NCBI RefSeq assembly: GCF_900460955.1
Contig: NZ_UFUW01000001.1
Coordinates: forward strand, 2,686,775 to 2,750,774
Length of the DNA: 64,000 nt
Reading direction: 5' to 3'
From: Cardiobacterium valvarum
GTDB taxonomy: Bacteria > Pseudomonadota > Gammaproteobacteria > Cardiobacteriales > Cardiobacteriaceae
Both the position numbers and the translations under genes were made by a program. Shown here one piece after another: positions 33,111-41,243 of this stretch. How positions within the stretch are numbered: position 1 is the first letter of the stretch; every line of letters begins with the position of its first letter. Under the pieces are notes generated by a model. It was not told where the DNA came from and ran no database searches. It saw nothing but the letters and a program-made list of their open reading frames with translations.

Positions 33111-34294
33111 CGGTTGCTGGCTATCACGATATAGCAGCCTTCATGCGCATCCAGATGTACCGGGGTGCCGGGGGTGAGGTAGGCCGCTTCGCCGCCGCGC
33201 AGTTCGAGGCTGTGCTCGCCGGCAGTAACGCGCAGGCGTCCTTCCAGGTTGAGCAGGATGGTCGCCTCGGGGTTGGCGAGCGGCAGGTTCATGCCGTCGG
33301 GCAGGCGGACGGTGGTCAGGGTGTAATCGTCCACCGGCGCCGGGTAGGCGTGGGGCGCGTGTTCGTGGGACGCGGGCGGTGCGAGGATGGCAGGGTTGAC
33401 CGGATTGGCATCAACGATGCGCAGCAATTCGCCGATGTCGATGTGTTTCGGGGTCAGTCCGGCGCGCAGGACGTTGTTGGAGGCGGCCATCAGTTCGATG
33501 TTCTGCCCGCGCAGATAGGCGTGCGGCAGGCGTGCGCGCTGGAAGATGCCCTCGCCTGCTTTCATGTGGACGATGTTAAAAAGATAGAAGGAGAGCAGGC
33601 CGGGGTCGGGGCGGGCGGGATCGATGTGCATGGCGCGCGTGGCGTAGTGCAGCCAGTAGTCAGGGTCGGTGGAGACGTCTTGCGGCGCGGGGCGGGTAAA
33701 GAGCGGATTGAGCCAGGCGGCAAGTGCCGCCGGGGTTGCCTGCATGATGCGGGTGTAGGCGTCGAGCAGGCCATGCGCGCTGATGAGTGCCGCCAGCGGG
33801 GCGAGACTGGGGCGGCTGTCGATGCGGCGGTAGATGGTGTCGAGCGGTGCGAAACCGTGCAGCAACCAGAAGTCGCCGAGGGCGATCATGCTTTCCGGTT
33901 TGTGGTTGTCGTCGGGGTAGTTGCGCGTCGCGGCATCGCGGGTGATGCCCGCCGCTTCTTCGCGCGCGTAACCCGCTTCGGCCTGCGCCTTGTCAGGGTG
34001 AAGCTGGATGGAGAGCGGCAGGCGCACATCGAGGATTTTCAGCAGAAACGGCAGGCGGTTGCCGAAGCGCTGCCGCGATTGGGCGCTAAGGGCACGCGCG
34101 GGGTTTTCGGCAATCCAGGTGTCCAGCGGCAGCAGGCGGCCATCCGCTTCGATGGTGGACGGCGCCTGCGGGTGGTCGCCAAACCACAGTTCGGCGGCGG
34201 GCTGGTCGCCGGGTTCGCGCCGCAGCAGTTGCGGGATGTAGTCGTGGCCGCCCCAGGCGTAGGGCTGGATGGTGCCGTGCAAACGGTAAAGCAT
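33107..34294 (-). CDS. manA: Mannose-6-phosphate isomerase, class I
   Basis: 395 residues. Start LHGTIQPYAWGGHDYIPQLL, with zinc-site blocks PFLLKILDVRLPLSIQLHPD, KPESMIALGDFW and the later NVLRAGLTPKHIDI. It interconverts fructose-6-phosphate and mannose-6-phosphate. Single gene, facing prmC tail to tail across the repeat patch. Full family length. Confidence 0.93.
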   Translation of the reverse strand: MLYRLHGTIQPYAWGGHDYIPQLLRREPGDQPAAELWFGDHPQAPSTIEADGRLLPLDTWIAENPARALSAQSRQRFGNRLPFLLKILDVRLPLSIQLHPDKAQAEAGYAREEAAGITRDAATRNYPDDNHKPESMIALGDFWLLHGFAPLDTIYRRIDSRPSLAPLAALISAHGLLDAYTRIMQATPAALAAWLNPLFTRPAPQDVSTDPDYWLHYATRAMHIDPARPDPGLLSFYLFNIVHMKAGEGIFQRARLPHAYLRGQNIELMAASNNVLRAGLTPKHIDIGELLRIVDANPVNPAILAPPASHEHAPHAYPAPVDDYTLTTVRLPDGMNLPLANPEATILLNLEGRLRVTAGEHSLELRGGEAAYLTPGTPVHLDAHEGCYIVIASNR

Positions 34295-34359
34295 GGGGGT
34301 TCTCCGTGTGTGGGTGTGCCGCCATGCTACCCCTTTTGCGGCGCTACGTCTCGCCGCCG

Positions 34360-34866
34360 TCAGGCCTCGTTTTCCCCGGCGGCGGGCGGCGCGGCGCGGT
34401 TAAAGAGGTGTTGCAGCGCTTCTTCGCCGGTGAAGAAGGCGGCGGCAGCTTCCAAATCTTCGATGCGGGCGACAGGAAGGACGACGGGTTGGCCGTTTTG
34501 CAGGGTAAGGACGAGCACGCCGTCTTCGGAGAGTTGCATGGCGGCGATGGCGTCGTAAGGCCAGTAGCGGCCGCCGGCGGTGAAACCGTCTTTTTTCAGG
34601 CGCCATTTCGGGTAACGCAGGCCGTGGATGAGGACGAGCAGGAAGAAGCCGCCGAGGGCGAGGCTGTTCACGGTGTGGCGCACGCTGATTTCGTGGTACA
34701 GCCCGGCAGCGACGATGAGGTTGAGGAAGACGGCGTCGGCGAGGCGGCGGCGCAGGCGCACGGCGACTTGTGTTTTGCCGAAGCGTTTCGCCTGAATGTG
34801 GCTGTCGTAGATAAGGAAAGCGGCGTAGGCGAGGTCAATGAGGCAGAGGGCAAGGGTGGTGAACAT
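34360..34866 (-). CDS. YobD-like membrane protein (UPF0266/DUF986)
   Basis: 168 residues. Three membrane helices in the first 95 residues, then a soluble part with RYWPYDAIAAMQLSEDGVLVL, matching the SEDGVLV wording of E. coli YobD. Function is unknown for the family. It is slightly longer at the C-terminus. It shares strand with manA, separated by 65 bases. Confidence 0.75.
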   Translation of the reverse strand: MFTTLALCLIDLAYAAFLIYDSHIQAKRFGKTQVAVRLRRRLADAVFLNLIVAAGLYHEISVRHTVNSLALGGFFLLVLIHGLRYPKWRLKKDGFTAGGRYWPYDAIAAMQLSEDGVLVLTLQNGQPVVLPVARIEDLEAAAAFFTGEEALQHLFNRAAPPAAGENEA

Positions 34867-34904
34867 GGAGGGCTCCGTAAGCGGCGTGGCGGCATCTTAT
34901 AGCG

Positions 34905-35180
34905 GAGCTGTGACAAGAAGAAGGTTTTTTACACCAGCCCCCTGCGGACCCGACAAAAACCTCTCCCTAGCGGCTTGACGGACCCGGTATTGACGCCGCT
35001 TGGCGGGCGTAGGGCGGGCTTCAGCCCGCCGGGCAGGCGCAGCCTGCTTTTTGCGTTTCGGGCAAAGGCAACCACCAAGCGGGGAAACCGCGCGTTTTTT
35101 TGATTTTGAGACGTTGCAGGCAACGTCTCTACGAAACCCGGTAACCACGCCGCTTGACGAGGCCAGGTTTCATCGGAAGC
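34905..35180. repeat. Mixed intergenic repeats, no gene
   Basis: Words include GGACCCGGTATTGACGCCGCTTGG (split families), the hairpin GTAGGGCGGGCTTCAGCCCGCC (about 35009-35030) and GAGACGTTGCAGGCAACGTCTC (about 35109-35130). The GAGACGTTGC half also occurs at 58368-58377 beside the second IS copy. Frames through this block are spurious. Confidence 0.7.
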
Positions 35181-35186
35181 GGCATA

Positions 35187-35210
35187 AAAAAAGCGGGCCG
35201 CAGCCCGCTG
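35187..35210 (-). terminator. Intrinsic terminator of the Crp/Fnr gene
   Basis: On the minus strand AGCGGGC TGCG GCCCGCT is followed by a run of T, 17 bases after the stop of the regulator gene. Confidence 0.85.
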
Positions 35211-35226
35211 TTGTCATTCTGGCGGC

Positions 35227-35889
35227 TCAGGCGTCCTGCAATTTCTTCCAGTCATGCACGATCACGCCGCGCTGATCCCAAACCAGGACGTGTTCCTGCT
35301 CAAGCTGTTTGAGCAGGCGCGACAGGGTTTCGGCACGGATGGCAAGGTATTCGGCGAGGTCTTTTTTGTTGATGTCGAGCGTGCAGAGTGCGCCGTTCTT
35401 GCGTTCGCCCCGCATATGTTCGCGCAGGTAGTGCAGGAGGCGGGTACGGGCATCAAAGACGCTCAACATTTCTATCTGCGAGCTCAGGGATTGCACGTAT
35501 TCGGCCAACGCCCCCATGATGGCGAAGCACAATTCGTTGTTTTTCGAGAGGATTTCGCGGAATTCGCGGTTGTTGATAACCAGCAGCTCGGTGTCTTCGG
35601 TGGCGATGGCGTTGGCGGGGTAGGTGTCGTGACGCATGAACATCAGCGCCTCGCCGAAGCTCTGGCCGCGACTGAACAGTTTAACGGTTTTTTCTTTGCC
35701 GTCAGGGGCGGAGAAGTAGAGGCGGACGGTGCCGGAGATGACGAAGAAGAAGTCGGTGGTGGCCTGGTTGCGGGTGAAGATCATGCTGCCCGCGTGGTAA
35801 TAGCGGCGGTTTTTGCGCTGGGTCAGGCGTTGCCGGTCCGCGGCGGAGAGGGGGGCGAAGAGGTAGTGTTTGTCGATGATTCCGGTCAT
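35227..35889 (-). CDS. Crp/Fnr-family transcription regulator
   Basis: 220 residues from the ATG at 35889 (MTGIIDKHYLFAPLS); a longer frame starts upstream. Cyclic-nucleotide-binding-like barrel (MIFTRNQATTDFFFVISGTV, RGQSFGEALMF) and C-terminal helix-turn-helix (KKDLAEYLAIRAETLSRLL). No N-terminal cysteine cluster, so it is not an oxygen-sensing Fnr; it resembles Dnr-type regulators. Targets unknown. Confidence 0.85.
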   Translation of the reverse strand: MTGIIDKHYLFAPLSAADRQRLTQRKNRRYYHAGSMIFTRNQATTDFFFVISGTVRLYFSAPDGKEKTVKLFSRGQSFGEALMFMRHDTYPANAIATEDTELLVINNREFREILSKNNELCFAIMGALAEYVQSLSSQIEMLSVFDARTRLLHYLREHMRGERKNGALCTLDINKKDLAEYLAIRAETLSRLLKQLEQEHVLVWDQRGVIVHDWKKLQDA

Positions 35890-35949
35890 GACGGTACCTG
35901 CGGGTTGGGATTCCTTGACAATTATAATCCGTACCGCTTCGGTCACCAA

Positions 35950-36439
35950 TTTGCCGGACGGCAGCGGCCTGCCCTACGGTTTGAGGCGTACCAAGCGGCG
36001 TAAATCCTTGGGCTTTAGCGTAGGGTGAGCCTTGACCCACCCTGACACCAATAACAGAAGATGTACGGCGGGCTAAAGCCCGCCCTACGGTTTGAGGTGC
36101 ACCAAGCGGCGTCATTGCTGGACTCGCCTAGCGGCGTAAATCCTTGGGCTTTAGCGTAGGGTGAGCCTTGGCCCACCCTGACACCAATAACAGAAGATGT
36201 ACGGCGGGCTAAAGCCCGCCCTACGGTTTGGGGTGCACCAAGCGGCGTCATTGCTGGACTCGCCTAGCAGCGTAAATCCTTGGGCTTTAGCGTAGGGTGA
36301 GCCTTGACCCACCCTGACTCCAATAACAGATGTACGGCGGGCTAAAGCCCGCCCTACGGTTTGAGGCGCGCCAAGCGGCGTCATTGCTGAGCCCGCCCAG
36401 CGGGATAGATCCTGAATCCGCTTGGCGGGCCGGGGCTTT
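35950..36439. repeat. 136-bp tandem repeat, three copies, plus flanking GC repeats
   Basis: Units begin with GTAAATCCTTGGGC at 36000, 36136 and 36272. Units 1 and 2 are 136 bp; unit 3 lacks three bases (AGA near 36328) and diverges at its end. Each holds two hairpin words, GTAGGGTGAGCC..GGCCCACC-type and GGCGGGCTAAAGCCCGCC. No gene. The spurious minus-strand frames here all encode the repeat. Confidence 0.92.
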
Positions 36440-38689
36440 TTAGTCCGCTGAGGGGGTCAGGCCGTCGAATTTGGGGGCCTTGTCCTGTTTGTCGTTCACG
36501 ATGACCCAGCCGAGGATGTTGTCGGCGGTTTTCAGCAGCAGGCGGTTTTCGTGGCAACGGTTGTTGCTCGCGCGCGCGTCCGCCGGGCAGTTGTATTGGC
36601 CGTCGGCGAGGAGCAGGGTGACGCTGTCGCCGGGAGCGAGGGTCGCCACGCGTTTGCCGTCCGCATCATGCAGCTCAAGCGGGGCGTCCTGGCTTTGCCC
36701 GAGGCCCCGGTAGGTGCTGGCAAGGTCGAGGGCGTAGTAGGGCTGTGTTTCTTCTTGCAGGGTACCGCCGTTGAGTTGCCATTTTTGCCGTTTGCGGTAG
36801 TGGCCGGGGCCGTCGTTGGCGGTGTAGAGGTAGCCGTTGCCGGGGAGGTAGTAGGTGGTGGCGTGCAGGGCCGGCAGGGTTTCTTTTTCCCAGCCGTCTG
36901 CGGCCTGCGCCAGGTAGCAGTAGGGGCTGTCGCTTGGTTCGTTCAGGCAGAGGATGTGGTAGCGCGGTCCGCCGGTTTTGAGGCGGGTGTCGAGCAGGTG
37001 GCGGTAGTGGCTGTTTTTTTCGGCTCCCGCCGGAGGGGTGCCTTTGTTCAGCACGCCGTTTGGGTCGCGGTGGTAGTCGTCCTGCATGGTGCTGCCAAGG
37101 TTAGCCAGGTAGTGCAGGGTGTAGCGCGCTTCGCTGTCGGGGATGGGCTGTTCTTGTGTGGCGAGGGTGGGGAAGTCGTCGTTTTTGCTGCTTTCGCTGA
37201 CAAGTGCCCAGCCGGTGAGGCCGAAGTGGTTTTTGACGAGGTAGTGACCAGCGCCGTCTGCCAGCAGCACGGTGATTTTGCCGCCGCGCGGGATGACGGC
37301 GACGGTTGCGCCGCCGCCGGGGTCGAGGGTGAGTATCAGCGGTGCGGTGGTGGTGGTTTCAGTGCCGAGGTAGGCGAGGGCGCCATCTGCGCTAGCGGGC
37401 AGGTCGGCGGCAAGCGGCAGGGGTTTGCTGGTGGCAGCCGGTTGGGTTTTGGCGGGTGGTGGTGTGCTGTTGTCGGTTTTTTGCACCGGAGTGGGCGCAG
37501 GGGCGGTGTTTTCGGTGACGGGAGCGGCGGGTTCGCTGCTGGCACGGATGGTGACAGCGGGCGGGATGTTTTTGTTGTCTTTCGCCGCTGGCGCTGCCGC
37601 GCTCTGGCCGCTCTCTCCTGCGCTGGCCGGTTTTTTCACCGCAGCGGCAAAGGAGGGCAGTTTCCAGGCGTTACCAGGGAAGCCCCGGCACAGGTTGCTT
37701 TCGCTACGGTAGCTGTACGCGAAGGTTTTGCCGTTCCAGGTGTAGCGGCTGTTGACGACGCAATCGCCTTCTTCGCTTGCGCGGGCAAAGGCGGTGATGA
37801 CGCCGTCTTTGTAGGCGATGGGCCCGGCGCCGCTGTCGCGGCCGTTGTCATCCGGGATGTCGGAAATTGGCACGATATTGAGGACGCGGTTTTGTTCGGC
37901 GTTAAGTACGGCGTAGTAGTTGTTACGGTTGTAGGCGCCCTGCCAGCAGGCGGTTTCGGCGAGGGTGTGTTTGTTATCGAGCGGGTAGAGGGTGATGGGT
38001 TGCTGGCTTTCGCGCAGGACGTTGCAGCCGGCGTCGGCTTTGCTGAGGAGCAGGGCGCGCAGGGCGAGGTAGTCCGGGTCGGTGGGGGTGACGGTGCGGC
38101 CGGGGTCGCTGGCGACGGCGGCCGCCTGGATGACGGGATGGTTTTTCGCCTGGCGCACGGGGGCGTTGCTGTCGCCGCGTTTGACCAGGGCGGACGGGGT
38201 GCCGGTGCGCTGCTGGTATTCGTCCATTTTCAGCAGGGTAGCAGTCGCGCCTGCGCCGGACAGCGCCCAGGTGTTGCCGTCGGCAGTGAAGGTGATGTTG
38301 CCGGTGTGGATGACGGCGTCAAGCACGGCGGCGGTTTGCGTCGGGTCGAGATCGGCGTAGGTGGCGTGGCCGCTTTTTTTCAGGGTGAGGGTGCCGAGGC
38401 TCGTGCCATCGAGGAAGAGTTCGCCGCTGCTGGGCAAGGCGGGCTTGTCTTTCCAGAGGTGGTAGGTGATGGCGAGGCGGGCGCTGACGGCGGCATCGGC
38501 GCCCGTTTCGCGGGTAATGCGGATGGAGATGGGGCGCTTGTCATCGGCTTTCTGGTAGCCGGCGGCGCGGCAGGTGCCGTTGTTTTCGCAGACGAGTTGC
38601 CAGTCTTTGTGTTCGAAACGGCCATCGTCGGCGGCGGTGAGGGCGACGAGCGGGGCAGCCGCAAGCAGGGTGAGGATTTGGCGTGACAT
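36440..38689 (-). CDS. Exported DUF1176 protein with long C-terminal extension
   Basis: 749 residues. Signal peptide (ILTLLAAAPLVALTAAD) then a DUF1176 domain to about residue 345 (FEHKDWQLVCENNGTC, LVNSRYTWNGKTFAYSYR-type block, NLCRGFPGNAWKLPSF). A proline/alanine/threonine linker follows. The C-terminal 300 residues hold two SH3-like stretches (ending GLTGWALVSE and ILGWVIVNDK). Function unknown; probably periplasmic or surface associated. DUF1176 proteins are usually about 350 long, so the tail is an added module. Confidence 0.75.
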   Translation of the reverse strand: MSRQILTLLAAAPLVALTAADDGRFEHKDWQLVCENNGTCRAAGYQKADDKRPISIRITRETGADAAVSARLAITYHLWKDKPALPSSGELFLDGTSLGTLTLKKSGHATYADLDPTQTAAVLDAVIHTGNITFTADGNTWALSGAGATATLLKMDEYQQRTGTPSALVKRGDSNAPVRQAKNHPVIQAAAVASDPGRTVTPTDPDYLALRALLLSKADAGCNVLRESQQPITLYPLDNKHTLAETACWQGAYNRNNYYAVLNAEQNRVLNIVPISDIPDDNGRDSGAGPIAYKDGVITAFARASEEGDCVVNSRYTWNGKTFAYSYRSESNLCRGFPGNAWKLPSFAAAVKKPASAGESGQSAAAPAAKDNKNIPPAVTIRASSEPAAPVTENTAPAPTPVQKTDNSTPPPAKTQPAATSKPLPLAADLPASADGALAYLGTETTTTAPLILTLDPGGGATVAVIPRGGKITVLLADGAGHYLVKNHFGLTGWALVSESSKNDDFPTLATQEQPIPDSEARYTLHYLANLGSTMQDDYHRDPNGVLNKGTPPAGAEKNSHYRHLLDTRLKTGGPRYHILCLNEPSDSPYCYLAQAADGWEKETLPALHATTYYLPGNGYLYTANDGPGHYRKRQKWQLNGGTLQEETQPYYALDLASTYRGLGQSQDAPLELHDADGKRVATLAPGDSVTLLLADGQYNCPADARASNNRCHENRLLLKTADNILGWVIVNDKQDKAPKFDGLTPSAD

Positions 38690-38755
38690 TTTGTGGCTCC
38701 GGTGTGGCTTTCCACGGATTATACGGGTCTGTCTTACCGTTTTCTGTCTATTGTT

Positions 38756-39577
38756 TCAGGTTTTTTCAGGGGGCGGGCTTTGCGGGCGGCGCCACTGGTG
38801 CGTGGCGATGAGCACCGCGAAGTACAGGCCGCCGGCGATGCTGATGATGGCCGGACTGAGCGGCAGGTCGGCGGTCCAGGCCAGTACCGTGCCGAGGGTG
38901 GTCGAGAGGGCGGCGAGGGCGGCGGCGAGGGCGGCGCTTTGTTCCGGGGTTTTGGCGAGGCGGTTGGCGGTGTTGGCCGGGATGATGAGCAGGGCGATGA
39001 CGAGCAGCAGGCCGAAGTACTGCACGGTGGTGCCGATAAAGAGGCCGATGAGCAGCAGGAAGGCGAGGTCGTAGTGGCGCGCGCGCGGGTGTTCGGTGCG
39101 GGCGATGGCCGGGCTGATGGTCATGAGGATGAGCGGTTGCCACAGACGGTAGAGCAGGGCACCGCCGATGAGGGCGACGATGGTGATGTTGGCGAGGTCG
39201 CCCGCGCCGGTGGCGAGGATGTCGCCGAAAAGGTAGTTGATAAGGTCGGTGCGGATGTTTTCCATGGTCGAAAGCAAGACCATGCCGAGGGCGAGGGCGA
39301 TGTGCGACAGGCTGCCGAGGATGTTGCTGGGGTTTTCCCGCCCGTCTTTTTCGATGAGGTAGAGCAGGGCGACGAGCAGCAGGGTGATGCTCCAGATGCC
39401 GACGACCGGCGGCAGGCCGCTTTTCAGGGCCAGCGCAATGCCGAGCAGGGAGGCGTGCGACAGGGCTTCGCCGAAGTAAACGAGGCGGCGCCAGGCGATA
39501 AGCGCGCCGATGGGGGCGGCGATGATGCCGGTGATGAGGGCGCAGAGCCAGGGGATGAGGATGAGGTTTAGGATCAT
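38756..39577 (-). CDS. znuB: Zinc ABC transporter permease ZnuB
   Basis: 273 residues, ABC-3 family, about eight membrane segments. FGEALSHASLLGIALAL is the conserved coupling loop; a short ALIIPANTANRLAKTPEQ stretch follows late in the protein. It forms the zinc or manganese channel with ZnuC. It begins 6 bases after the gene that splits the znu pair. No znuA is in the window. Confidence 0.88.
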   Translation of the reverse strand: MILNLILIPWLCALITGIIAAPIGALIAWRRLVYFGEALSHASLLGIALALKSGLPPVVGIWSITLLLVALLYLIEKDGRENPSNILGSLSHIALALGMVLLSTMENIRTDLINYLFGDILATGAGDLANITIVALIGGALLYRLWQPLILMTISPAIARTEHPRARHYDLAFLLLIGLFIGTTVQYFGLLLVIALLIIPANTANRLAKTPEQSAALAAALAALSTTLGTVLAWTADLPLSPAIISIAGGLYFAVLIATHQWRRPQSPPPEKT

Positions 39578-39583
39578 GACAGG

Positions 39584-40279
39584 TCAGGCCTCAAAAGGGT
39601 CAAAGGTTTCGCCGCGCCGGGCAAAGGGGGCGTAGGTAGCGATGAGCTGTGCTTCTTCGTCGTCCGTGGTCTGGCGATAGACAGCGTATGCGCCGCCGCG
39701 TCCGTAGTGGATGGGGATGAAGTCGCGCGCGTAGATGGCGTGCAGGTTGTCGTAGTGGGCGGGTTTGAGGTAGGGGCGGTGGCTTTCCAGTTGGGCGTAG
39801 AGTTTGGCGCGATAGGTGGCGTCGTCAGCGTTTTCGTCGCCCCAGGTGCGATTGGCTTGCAGCAGCATGATGTAGATGAAGTCGTGCAGGTCGGCGGCGA
39901 GCAGCCGGCTGTTGTCGTCGTGGTAGATACAGGCGATGCAGGGTTCTGCGGCGGCATCATCGAGGTAGGCGAAGGCGTAGGCATCACCCGCGCCACTTTG
40001 GCCGAAGGCGATGAAGCGGTGGCGGTAGGCGGGTTTGAGGGTGAAGCAGAGGTCGTCGTCGATTTCCGGCGGCAGTTGGTCGGCGGCGGGGATTTCGAAG
40101 TCGTTGCCGATGAGGAGCAGCGGCGGGTGGGCGAGCAGGCGCGGGTAGGTGGTTTTGTACCAGTCCGGCGCGCCTGTCCCCCAGTCGAGCATGCCGTCGG
40201 CGGCAAGGCGATGGTAAAGTGCGGGCAGACGGCGACCGGTGAGGGCTTCCATATGGGCGATATAGGCAGGGTAATTCAT
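39584..40279 (-). CDS. SMI1/KNR4 (SUKH)-like protein between znuC and znuB
   Basis: 231 residues, acidic and tyrosine/aspartate rich. LLIGNDFEIPAADQLPPEI and FIAFGQSGAGDAYAF are SUKH-like (the latter matches the .FG..G.GD.Y.FD pattern). SUKH proteins are often toxin immunity proteins. The start overlaps znuC by 4 bases and it precedes znuB by 6, so it is transcribed with the zinc transporter. A role in zinc uptake is not indicated by sequence. Confidence 0.6.
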   Translation of the reverse strand: MNYPAYIAHMEALTGRRLPALYHRLAADGMLDWGTGAPDWYKTTYPRLLAHPPLLLIGNDFEIPAADQLPPEIDDDLCFTLKPAYRHRFIAFGQSGAGDAYAFAYLDDAAAEPCIACIYHDDNSRLLAADLHDFIYIMLLQANRTWGDENADDATYRAKLYAQLESHRPYLKPAHYDNLHAIYARDFIPIHYGRGGAYAVYRQTTDDEEAQLIATYAPFARRGETFDPFEA

Positions 40280-40992
40280 AGGTGGCTGTGGTCGTGGTGG
40301 TGGGTGTAAACGCCAATGGCTTCGGGGTGGCGGGCGTCGTCGCCGAGGAGGTGCAGGAATTCGGGGTTGCCGATGATGCTTTCCGGGCTACCGTGGCAGC
40401 AGATGTGGCGGTTCAGGCAGAGGATATGGTCGCTCGCCGCCATGACGAGGTGCAGGTCGTGGCTGACCATGAGGATGGCGGTGCGGTGCGTGCGCTGCCA
40501 GTCGCGGATGGTCTGGTAGTAGTCGCCGAGGGCGATGGGGTCGATGCCTGCCGCCGGTTCGTCCAGCACGATGAGGTCGGGGTGGCGCAGCATGGCGCGG
40601 GCGAGCAGCAGGCGCTGGGTTTCGCCGCCGGAGAGGGTTTGCAGCGGGGTGTCGAGCAGGCGGGCGATGTTGAGGCGGGTGAGCAGTTCACTTTGCGCTG
40701 CCTGCGGGATGTCGCGCAGGAAGCGGCGCGCGGTCACGGGCAGATCAGGCGGCGGATGGAATTTTTGCGGCACGAAGCCGGTTTTGAGCGGTTTTCTGCG
40801 GTAGATGCTGCCCGCTGTCGGCGCGAGGTGGCCAAGAATGAGGGCGAGCAGGGTGCTTTTGCCGGCGCCGTTCGGGCCGACGATGGTGAGAATCCGGTTG
40901 CGGCGGATGGTGAGGGTGATGTCATGTAGAATGCTGCGCCCACCCGCGTGGTAGGCGACGTCGCGCAGTTCGATGAGGAGTTGGTCGGTCAT
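40276..40992 (-). CDS. znuC: Zinc ABC transporter ATPase ZnuC
   Basis: 238 residues. Walker A GPNGAGKST, signature LSGGETQRLLL, Walker B LIVLDEPAAG. The C-terminus ends YTHHHDHSHL, a histidine-rich tail expected for a zinc-linked ATPase. It powers uptake through ZnuB. First gene of the operon. Confidence 0.9.
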   Translation of the reverse strand: MTDQLLIELRDVAYHAGGRSILHDITLTIRRNRILTIVGPNGAGKSTLLALILGHLAPTAGSIYRRKPLKTGFVPQKFHPPPDLPVTARRFLRDIPQAAQSELLTRLNIARLLDTPLQTLSGGETQRLLLARAMLRHPDLIVLDEPAAGIDPIALGDYYQTIRDWQRTHRTAILMVSHDLHLVMAASDHILCLNRHICCHGSPESIIGNPEFLHLLGDDARHPEAIGVYTHHHDHSHL

Positions 40993-41024
40993 GGATGGTG
41001 TGTTTTTTTGTGGTTCGGGGCAGG

Positions 41025-41037
41025 GTTATATGTTATC
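41025..41037. promoter_or_regulatory. Possible Zur box upstream of znuC
   Basis: GTTATATGTTATC lies 33 bases upstream of the znuC ATG and recalls the TGTTATA half-site of enterobacterial Zur boxes. The palindrome is imperfect, so this is a suggestion only. Confidence 0.3.
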
Positions 41038-41109
41038 GGGTTTGCACGGGGTAAGCGCTATCTTTGCGGGGCGGGGTTTTGCTTTTTGCCGGCGCGCAGG
41101 GTGGATGCC

Positions 41110-41202
41110 GGATTTTAAGGAAAATCCCTCGCCCGCTTGCGGGAGGCGGGATGGTCTGCGGCTTTCTAAAAGATTTTTTCTCTGTGAGATGTGTAGGCAC
41201 CT
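41110..41202. repeat. Intergenic repeat also found at 61388-61472
   Basis: Read on the minus strand it has TACACATCTCACAGAG, AAAAAATCTTTT, a hairpin-like CCTCCCGCAAGCGGGCG and GAGGGATTTTCC. The same order of words occurs on the plus strand at 61388-61472. No gene in the gap 40993-41243 other than these signals. Confidence 0.55.
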
Positions 41203-41243
41203 ATGACTAAGCAGGACAACCACGCGCTTTTCAGGGATCGCCA

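Noticed and set aside
33143..34558. 471-codon plus-strand frame opposite manA
   Set aside because: No domain seen and manA is complete on the other strand.
35950..36384. Small proteins in the 136-bp repeat region
   Set aside because: The three similar frames simply translate the repeat.
36551..38686. 711-codon plus-strand frame opposite the DUF1176 gene
   Set aside because: Valine/glycine-rich mirror of a GC-rich gene; the minus-strand protein has a signal peptide and known domain.
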